64,000 nucleotides of DNA from contig NZ_CP133133.1 in NCBI RefSeq assembly GCF_030908625.1, positions 62,001 through 126,000 of the forward strand, given 5' to 3'. This document shows, in pieces, positions 20,489 through 29,900 of this stretch (positions within the stretch are counted from its first letter, which is position 1; each line of letters opens with the position of its first letter). The notes under the pieces are model-generated. The model ran no database searches. It was not told the origin of the DNA and saw only the letters and a list, made by a program, of their open reading frames with translations. A program made the position numbers and the translations under genes. This DNA comes from Paludicola sp. MB14-C6 (GTDB lineage Bacteria > Bacillota > Clostridia > Oscillospirales > Ruminococcaceae).

Positions 20489-21694
20489 ATGATAAGTGTA
20501 GGAATTGATGTATCAAAGGGAAAGAGTATGATTTGCATTTTAAAGCCATATGGAGAAGTTTTGATGTCACCGTATGAAATCAATCACATCGAAACATCTA
20601 TTAATGATTTGATTACAAAAATTAAGTCCTATAATGAAGAAATTAGAGTGATTATGGAAGCGACAGGTGCATATCACTTGCCGTTGTTAACTCAATTTGT
20701 TGAAGCAAATATCTTTGTCAGTGTGATTAACCCATTGGTTATGAAAAAGTATGCATCAGCTGTAATACGCAAGGGGAAAACGGACAAATTGGATTCGGTA
20801 CGGATCGCAAATTATGGGCTTGATAATTGGTTTAAATTAGAGGTGTATCAACCATCAGAAACTATATACGCAGAGCTTAATATGTTAGGTAGACAATATT
20901 CTCACTATGTAAAAATGAGGATAGAAAGCAAGTTGGTTCTTACAAATCTGCTTGATAGAACAATGCCGGGAATCAAAACTCTGTTATCCGGCAAACGATC
21001 GGATCTACCTACTAAGGATAAACTTTGTGATTTTGTAGCGAAATATTGGCATTATGATAACATCAACAAAATGAGTGAAAAGAAGTTCATTTTGAGTTAC
21101 TCTAAATGGGCAAAAGAAAAGGGATACCATCAAAGCGAGAGCAAAGCAAAAGCAATTTATGCCCTGTCTCAAAATGGTATCCCAACTATGCTGTCTAACT
21201 CCCCATCGACTAAAATGTTAGTGTTAGAAGCAATCCGGGTTTTACAAGAAATTAATAAAACTCTTGAAATTATTTTAACACAATTACAGAAGATTTCAAG
21301 TGATTTGCCTGAATATGAGGTCGTACGGAAAATGAATGGAGTTGGTGAGGTTTTAGCGCCAAGATTAATAGCTGAAATAGGTGATGTTAGAAGATTTCAT
21401 AGTGGGTCTGCCTTAATTGCTTTTGCTGGAATTGATGCTCCGCCGTATGAATCAGGCATGTTTGTAGGAACAAAACGATGGATTTCTAAACGTGGTTCTT
21501 CTTTACTTAGAAAAACAGGATATGAGGTTATGAAGTGTCTTAAAACAATTAAACCGACGGAAGATGCTGCTGTTTATCAATACATGCTCAAAAAAGAAGC
21601 AGAGGGCAAAGCAAAGAAAGTCGCAAAGATTGCAGCATTAAACAAATTTCTTAGAATTTATTATGCACGGGTAAAGGAAGCATATCAAAACTAA
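20489..21694 (+). mobile_element. IS110-family transposase (DEDD recombinase)
   Basis: 401 residues. N-terminal RuvC-like DEDD domain: Asp in GIDVSKGK (residue 7 region), Glu in MEATGAYH (about 57), and Asp residues in GKTDKLDSVRIA (about 97-108). C-terminal Transposase_20 domain: MNGVGEVLAPRLIAEIGD and FAGIDAPPYESG, with the Ser of the SKRGSSLLR stretch as likely nucleophile. The frame is complete, so the element may be active. No terminal inverted repeats are expected for IS110. It sits between the nitroreductase/rlmD fragment and the amidase copy 1; the matching copy at 38-42 kb lacks it, so it arrived after the duplication or was lost from the other copy. Confidence 0.9.
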
Positions 21695-21881
21695 GAAAAC
21701 ACAACCCATATATTATTGTAGGCTAACTTGAAATTCAGGTTGGTCTATTTGTCTCACACAAAACTTAGAAAAGTTATTTTTAAAACCTGTTGAAATTGTC
21801 TTGACTTTTCTTAGCAGGTTTTTATGCCCAAAAACAAGAAGATATTTTTAAACAAATAATACCATAATAATGTATTTATAA

Positions 21882-21910
21882 TGGAAATATTATTTTTGAA
21901 GTTGTATAAT
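21882..21910 (+). promoter_or_regulatory. Promoter of amidase copy 1
   Basis: TGGAAA (21882-21887), a 17-nt spacer and TATAAT (21905-21910). The same module with identical spacing precedes amidase copy 2. Confidence 0.65.
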
Positions 21911-21990
21911 GGAAAAATAAGTTAAATAGATTAGCGTTGCACAGTCTAGTATTAAAAAACAAATTGTTCCTTAATATATGATTAGACACA

Positions 21991-23352
21991 ATGAAAGGCT
22001 GTGATAGAATTATGGTAAATAATCCAAATAAGATGACAGCAAATCAATTAATATATGCAATAAAAAATAGACACATTGGAATAGAAGAATTAATAAACTT
22101 TTATCTATATCGCATTAGTAAATATGATGGGATTAACGGATTAAATACGATTGCGGAAATTGATGAAACAGTTATAAAACAAGCACGTGCTATGGATGTA
22201 CACAAGACAGGTTCAGACTTGCCGCTATATGGCTTACCAATACTTGTGAAAGATAATATCGATGTTTGTGGACTTCATACAACAGCAGAAAGTCTTGCTC
22301 TTTTAGATAACATTGCCAGCAAAGATGCACCGATAATTGCTAACCTGAAGAAAAATGGCGCAATAATTTTAGGGAAAACAAATATGACCGAATTTGCAAA
22401 CTATACTACACAGGGAATGCCATGTGGTTACAGCTCAAGAGGAGGTCAGGTGAAAAACGCATATGATAAAACTAAAAGTCCGGGTGGTTCAAGTTCAGGT
22501 TCAGCGGTAGCTGTATCTGCTGGATTTTGCGCAGCTGCTGTTGGTACAGATACTTCTTTTTCAGTAGTTGGATGTGCAACTGATAATGGAGTCACAGGCT
22601 TAAAACCACCTGTAGGAATATTGTCATCAGTTGGAATTATTCCTATTGCTCATACACTTGACAGTGCTGGAGCGTTAACAAAAGATTTTAGTGATGCATA
22701 TATGCTATATTCGGGGATGTGTAAAAAACCTTTAAATAAGATATTGCCTTTAGAAGAAGGTGCTTTACGTATTGCCGTTAATGTTTTTAATCAAGATCAG
22801 GTATCTGAGGCACAGCTAAAAAAGCATGATACACTTTTTAACAGACTTAAAGATGAAGGAGCGACTTTTGCAGAGATTTCACAGGAGTATGTTCCGTATC
22901 AGCAAGATATTATGAGTTGTGAATTTAGAAAAGATTTGGAGGAATATCTTCATAATAGTAATGCACGTCTTAAATATCTCTCTGACATTGTCAATTTTTA
23001 TGAATCTAATCCTGAGCAAATGATGAGATACGGTATTACTTATTTAAAATCGGCGTTAAATAGCACTTCGGGTGGCATTAACAATGAATTGTACTTAAAA
23101 GCTTTAGCTGAACGAAAGAAACTTAAAAAGCAAGTTTTGAAACAACTACAAGAATACGATGTTTGTATAATGACTGGGCCAACAAATATAATGCATTTTA
23201 CAGGTTTACCATCTGTTGCGTTAAGATTAGGCATGGCAGAAGACAACACCCCTCGTGGAATTATTTTATATGGTTCAGATGAAGTACGCCTTTATTCCGC
23301 TGCGTTGACAATTGAAAAATATTGTCAAGAAGTTACACGCCCCAAATTATGA
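21991..23352 (+). CDS. Amidase signature family protein, copy 1
   Basis: 453 residues. Amidase Ser-cisSer-Lys triad region: Lys in LVKDNID (about 87), cis-Ser in SPGGSSSGSA (about 163-172), nucleophile region GTDTSFSVVG (about 184-193), then GVTGLKP. The last motif normally reads GTDTGGS; the two Gly before the nucleophile position are Ser-Phe here, in both copies, so catalysis may differ. The substrate is unknown. The middle of the protein is shorter than GatA, and no GatB/GatC is present, so it is not the tRNA amidotransferase. ATG 21991 is used; ATG 22012 is a possible alternative start. Paralogue at 41047-42408. Confidence 0.85.
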   Translation: MKGCDRIMVNNPNKMTANQLIYAIKNRHIGIEELINFYLYRISKYDGINGLNTIAEIDETVIKQARAMDVHKTGSDLPLYGLPILVKDNIDVCGLHTTAESLALLDNIASKDAPIIANLKKNGAIILGKTNMTEFANYTTQGMPCGYSSRGGQVKNAYDKTKSPGGSSSGSAVAVSAGFCAAAVGTDTSFSVVGCATDNGVTGLKPPVGILSSVGIIPIAHTLDSAGALTKDFSDAYMLYSGMCKKPLNKILPLEEGALRIAVNVFNQDQVSEAQLKKHDTLFNRLKDEGATFAEISQEYVPYQQDIMSCEFRKDLEEYLHNSNARLKYLSDIVNFYESNPEQMMRYGITYLKSALNSTSGGINNELYLKALAERKKLKKQVLKQLQEYDVCIMTGPTNIMHFTGLPSVALRLGMAEDNTPRGIILYGSDEVRLYSAALTIEKYCQEVTRPKL

Positions 23353-23402
23353 ACATGATTAAATATAAGAAGTAAATATACATTTTGTTTAAGCCATGAT
23401 GC

Positions 23403-23625
23403 TCAGCTAAACATCACGGCTAATGGATTTGCATTGACCGCGGCTTGTTGTTGATGATCGTCTACATGAGTTTAGATATCTGTAGTTGCAATGCTCTTAT
23501 GATTTAATATTTGTTGTAATGAACGAATATCAACATGACCATATTTATACATAAGTGTAGCAGCGGTATGCCTTAGCTTGTGTGCAGATAAACCATCAGG
23601 TTTTATTCCAGCTACTATAATATTT
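23403..23625 (-). pseudogene. Tyrosine recombinase (integrase) C-terminal relic with stop at the catalytic Tyr
   Basis: The minus strand encodes GIKPDGLSAHKLRHTAATLM, YKYGHVDIRSLQQILNHKSI and ATTDI, then TAA (23472-23474), then THVDDHQQQAAVNANP up to TGA at 23403-23405. HKLRHTAAT carries the box II H-x-x-R motif, and the stop replaces the Tyr of the usual D-x-Y-THV end, the nucleophile of this family. Nothing of the N-terminal part is seen beyond about 23625. It is a dead remnant of a Xer/phage-type integrase next to the RHS gene. Confidence 0.85.
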
Positions 23626-23716
23626 TTTTTATTAAATTTTTATAAATCCTATTGTGAGTTAATTCTTGTTTTTCAAAATAAATACACAATTATTCAATAT
23701 ACAAATAATTCTATCA

Positions 23717-23745
23717 TTGACAAGTAAGTAATAATATTGTAAAAT
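23717..23745 (+). promoter_or_regulatory. Promoter of the RHS gene
   Basis: A perfect -35 TTGACA (23717-23722), a 17-nt spacer and TAAAAT (23740-23745). The distance to the GTG start leaves a leader of about 175 nt that contains a terminator-like hairpin. Confidence 0.7.
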
Positions 23746-23801
23746 ATATGTATATTATATAGAAATAGAGCAAGACTATTTTTAGAGAACCAAGGATATT
23801 T

Positions 23802-23847
23802 GAGTTGTTTAGCAATACAAAAGTATTGTTAAATGGCTCTTTTTTTA
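23802..23847 (+). terminator. Leader terminator/attenuator upstream of the RHS gene
   Basis: GAG...TTTAGCAATAC (23802-23818) pairs with GTATTGTTAAA...CTC (23823-23839) around an AAAA loop, followed by seven T. It sits between the promoter and the RHS start, so the 8.3-kb gene is transcribed only by read-through or antitermination. Confidence 0.65.
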
Positions 23848-23925
23848 TGCTTAAAATTCAGTATTTCCTCTATAGCGTATTTGCAAGAGCGGAATCAATA
23901 TATTGATGAAGGAGAATGACAAAAA

Positions 23926-26900
23926 GTGAAGAAGACAATGAAAGTGCTCGTTTCGCTAATGCTTGTAATCACCATGGCTATGAATACAGTTATATTTGCA
24001 TTGGATGAAACAACGACCAATGAAAAACGAGAGGATTTTAATTATCCTAAAAAGGTACAATATCAGGAAAGTGAATTAAAGAATGATGTTATTTTAAGAG
24101 ATCCCGAAATTGTATCAAAAGAACAGGATAAGGATTTAGAAATCTTGTTAAATACAGATACGGAGGGCAAAGAATATTATACAAATAAGTCTGAAAAATA
24201 TAAGGTGTCTTTTCCAAAACAAATTAACAAAGGTGAAGGAATTACAATCCAAAAGGAAGAAACAACAGTTACTCTAGTTCCTGGATCCGGTGATTTTGCA
24301 AGACCGGTGGTTAAGCAAAATGCAGTGTTGTTTAACAATGTATTAGATGGAGTAGATATTCAATATACACTAACCCCAAAAGGATTAGAACAAAGCTATA
24401 TCTATCGTAAATTTACGCAATTAGAGACAATTCCATTTAAACTAAAAGTGGATAATGGAATTGCTTCTGAAAAAGAGAACGATATAATCATTCATAAAAT
24501 GTTTCAAGAGGAGCCGATATTGGCACTTTCTATGCCAAAGTTATCTGATTCAGCAGGGGATGTTGTTAACGCAAAGAGCACATTTACAAATATATTTGGC
24601 AATTATTCAATTCATACGGAAGTAGATAATAATTGGGCAGCTAAACCAGAGCGTGCATATCCGTTGAGATTAAAATCAAATGTATTGACATATACACAAC
24701 CGTTACAAGAAACAGCAGTAATGCTTTCTTTAACAGGAGAAACAGAGAAAGAAAACAATGAAAATCCAATAGACTTAAATAACCTTTCTGTTAACTTAAG
24801 GCCATTGATTGAAAAAGATGCGAATGGTAAGTTGAATTTTCATGGTATATTTGCTGATGGTCTTGCACCAGAAAAGACACAAGTAGAGTATAAGGTAAAT
24901 GATGAGTCAGTTGCATATTCAGGAAAAGTGGATGTATCCCCTACTGCAGTGTATCCAGATAGCTCTGCTTTTGATAAAGACTTTCCTGAAAATACAACAA
25001 AGTATAAAGATACAATTAGTAATTGGCAAACAGAAGTACCACTGACAAATTTAAAACAGAATCACCTTTACTTTCTGACAATAAAAGTAGTTGATGGAGA
25101 GAAGATAGGTAATCAAGTTTCAAGTGATCAGTTTATCGTTTATCAGTTTAAGCGAAATGATGATTTACCAAGTATCGCAAGATTTTATGGTATTCCAGTG
25201 AATCAAATTATCAAAGATAATAATTTAGGTAGTAATTTAGTTGCAGAAAATAACACACTTTTTTTACGCAATCCGAAAAAGAATGTAGGAAAAGAATATA
25301 ATCAAGTTGAAGCCAACAATGCAATTCAACCAAAGTTATTTGGTAAAGGACAATATTGCGACTTTGTATTAGATTCTGTGAATGTAAATACAGGTAATTT
25401 TTATTATAATAAAACAGATATTTCTATCAATGATTTAGGTGAAGCATTTAGTATTACACGCTCCTACAATTCACAAGCTGCTTCTGTGAATGGCATATTT
25501 GGTCGCGGCTGGGTATTCCGATATCAAGAGAAATTAGTACAAATAGAGAATGATTCTTTATTATATTATCGTGGAGATGGAAGCACTGTGCTATTCAAAC
25601 CGAATGGTAAAGGTGGATATATTGCTCCAAAAGGTTATTATCTAGATCTTGTAGTAAATAAATCTCTAAATAGTAACGAATATCAAATAAATGATAGCCA
25701 AAATAATAAGCGTTTGTTTAACAGCCAAGGTTTATTATATAAAGTTGAAACCAATAAAGGATATATCACAACATTGAATTATGATGAAGAATATCGTTTA
25801 ACAGATATGGTTTCCCCATCAGGATTCGAATATATTTTTAGTTATAATAAAGACAATAAGGTTACTAATATTCAAATGCCGAATGGTTGTTCTATGAAAT
25901 ATGAGTATGATGATAATGATTATTTAGTTAGTGTAAAAGATGCGTTAAACAACGAAATCAAATACACATATAATGAGCAACACCAACTAGTTTCTGCATT
26001 GGATTCGAATAATGCTGCAGTTTTTACGAATAGCTATGATAAACAAGACCGAGTTGTGAAACAAATAGATGCAGATGGAAAAGCAACATCGATTGAATAC
26101 AATGATAAGCAAACTGTTGTTACAGACCCGAATGCTGAGAAAACAACTTATACTTATGACAATGAGTATCGTACAATTAAAATAGGATATCCAAATGAAA
26201 GCTATGAAGAAAAAGGCTATGATGAAAATAATAACCTTAAATTTAGTACGGACAAAATTGCTCAGAAAACAGAGTATACCTACGATAATAAAGGTAATAT
26301 CTTAACAATAAAACGTGCTGATGGCACAATGAAAAAGTATGAGTATAACACCCAGAATCAAGTTGTTAAAGTAATTGATTTTGATGGGAAGACAATAACT
26401 TATACTTATAATGAAGCTGGCGATTTAGTAAAGCAAGTCAATAAAGATGGCACTTTTATTTCCTATGAGTATGATACCCTACATCGATTAGTAAAACAAA
26501 TCGATGCAAATGGGAATGAACTATCCTATCAATATAAAAATGCTTGGATTTCGGAAGTGATTGATCAAAAAGGTGGACGTACACAATACTTCTATAATCA
26601 ACACGGACAAGTGATAAGCGTTCTTGATCCAACTGGTGGAATTACACGATATTCTTATGACTTAGCAGGTAGAAGGATTGGAGAACAAAAACCAGATGGT
26701 GTACTCACACAATACGCATATAATGACAAAGGGTTAGTCCATGTAATTACAGATGGAAAAGGGCTAAACACAGGCTTTAAATATGACGGATACGGTAATG
26801 TATCTTCTGTTATTGATCCGACTGGCGGAACAACGCAATATACTTATGATAGCAAGGGAAATAAGTTAACAGAAACTGATCCTTCTGGTAAAACAACGAA

Positions 26901-29900
26901 ATACGAATATGACAGCATGTCTAACCTCAAAAAGGTAACTGACCCTGCAGGAAAATCTACGCTTTACGAATACAATAGCAAGGGTTATATTACTGCTACA
27001 GTTGATGGAAATGGAAATAAATCTACTTTTACTTATGATGATCGCTTTGATATGCCAAAAACATATACTAACAGCGATAACCTTGTAACAACATTTGAAT
27101 ATGATACCAAAGGTAATATCATCAAACAAATTTGGCCAGATGGCAGTTTTGTGAGCTATACTTATGATGATATGAATCGGATGAGCAGTAAAACAGATAC
27201 TGCTGGTTTGGTTACAAATTACACTTACGATAACAATGGTAACTTAACACAAACGAAAGATACTTTAGATAGAGTATATACCTATACTTATGATAAAGCC
27301 AACTTACCACTCACAGTAACTGATCCAGAGGGTGGCGTTGTTACAATGGCATATGATGCCGCTGGTAAAATGGTTTCCTCTACGGATGCTTTAGGTAGAA
27401 AAACAGAATACACTTACAATAAAGCTGGAAAAGTAACTTCTAAAATTGATGCATTGGGCAATAAAACTACTTATACTTATGATGACAATGCAAATCTAAT
27501 CGAAGAGATTGCTCCAAATGGCGGTGTTACAAAAGCTACTTATGATGCATTAAATCGTATTAGTATTGCAACGGATCCTCGTGGTAATCAAACAAAGATG
27601 ACATACGATCAAAGCAGTAATATAGTAAAGGTTCAAAATGCTTTAGGTTACGAAACAAAATATAAATATAATGCAGCTGGAAAAGTAGCTGAAAGCATAG
27701 ATGCACTAGGCAATATTACGCAAATGTCATATGACAATAACGGAAATGTTCTTGAAGTAACAACACCAGACCAAGCAAAAACGGTAAATGTATATGATAA
27801 GTTAAACCGTCTTGTAAAAACAACTGATGCTGCTGGTTTAATTACAGAATATGAATATGACGCAATGAACCGTGTTGTTTGTCAAAAAGACAATACAGGC
27901 AAAAAGACAAGCTATGAGTATAACAAAGCAGGAAAGCTTATTAAAATGACAAACGCATTAGGTGAAACAGTTACTTATACTTATGATATTGCAGGTAATG
28001 TTTTAACTTCTACTACATTTGATGGGAATGTTACTGCTTACACTTATAACAAGCTAGGCAAAGTGAAAACAATTACTGACCCTGAAGGTAAAGTAACTTC
28101 GTATGAATATGATAAGAACGGAAATTTGTTATCAAAGATTGATGACAAGCAAAGAAAATGGCAATACCTATATGATGAATTAGGACGACTAACCAAAACA
28201 ACAAACCCATTATCTGAAACAACGCAATATACTTATGATAGTGTTGGTAAGCTCATTAGCCAACTCAATGCAAAAGGGAATGCCAAAACATATGAATATG
28301 ATATTGCAGGAAATCAAACTGCTGTACAAGACGAAAATGGAAATAAAACAAGCTTTGTATATGACCCATTAAATCGTGTAATCAATACAACTACAGCAGA
28401 TAAAGGACAACAAGATATCTTGTATGATGCATTGAATCGGATTATGAAGCAACGAGATGCATTAGGCAATACTACAAAATATGAATACAATGAGTTAGGA
28501 AACTTAATCAAACGTACCCAACCAAACGGTGGCACCTATCAATATGGTTATGACAAGCATGGTGTTCAAACAGAAGTAACGGATCCTTTAGGCAATACAA
28601 TAAAAAATGTTGTTGATCTCAATGGACAAGTGACTAAGAAAACAATGCCAAATGGTGCGGAATACACATACCAATATGATGTAATAGGAAAAATTACTGC
28701 AATTACAGCACCAGAGGGTATGTCTAAAAAGTTTGTTTATGATGAGAAGGGTAATCTAACAAAAGAAGTTGATCAATCGAATCGTGAAATCAACTATACC
28801 TATGATAAGATGCACAGACTTTTAGACACAATAAACCCAAATGGGGGCAAGCTATCTTATACTTACGATACCAACGGTAATGTATCAAATGTTGTTACCC
28901 CAATGGGCTATAAGAAGTCTTTTGAGTATGATGCTTTAGACAGAATCACAAAAGAATTAGACCCAGTTGGTAAAGTAACAGAATATAACTATGATGTTCT
29001 TGGCAATATCGAAAAAATGACTGTAAATGGTGGTAGAGTTACAACATATAGCTATGACAATGTTGGTAATTTGACTTCTACTACAAACCCACTCAACCAG
29101 ACAACTTCTATAAAATATGATGCTATGAACCGCATGACACAACAAATTGATGCGGCTGGTAAAGCGAGGTCTTATGAGTATGATTTGAATGGACAGCTTA
29201 CAACATTAACCGATAAAAAGGGAGCAACAACCAAATATAGTTATGACAAACAAGGCAATTTAACTAGCAAAACAGATGCCTTGAACAGAAAGACTTCATA
29301 CGCATACGATTTATTGAATCGAGTTGTTGGTGTTACCGATGCGAACAATGTAGAAACAAGATATGCTTATGATACTGTTGGAAACATGACTTCTCGTGTT
29401 GACGGCGCTGGTAGAACAACGAACTATGCTTATGATTTAGCAAAACGTATGACTTCTATAACCAACCCATTGCAAGAAGTGCAAAAAATGAAGTATGATT
29501 TAAATGGCAACCTATCTGAGTTTACAAACCCAGACGGAACAAAAATTCAATATGACTACGATAAGCTAGATGCTTTGGTAAGCAAGAAATCATCAGAAGA
29601 TGCAACTGGACAAGCGTTATATGGTTACGATAAAGACGGCAGAAAAATCTCGATGTCAGATGTTGCAGGTACAACAAAATATGAGTATGATGAGATTGGC
29701 AGAATTACATCTGTAGCACTTTCTATTGGTGGAAAGATTGGCTATACTTATGATAGTTACGGTAACTTAACAAAGCTAAGCTATCCAGATGGCACAGCAG
29801 TAACATATCAATACGATGAGTTAGATCGGTTAATTGGAATTGTTGACAGAACCAATCAAAAGACAAGCTATACCTATGACCTATCGGGCAACTTAACAGA

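Noticed and set aside
21991..23352. Amidase as GatA of the Glu-tRNA amidotransferase.
   Set aside because: No gatB or gatC is adjacent, the nucleophile motif is unusual and the gene is duplicated in an accessory region.
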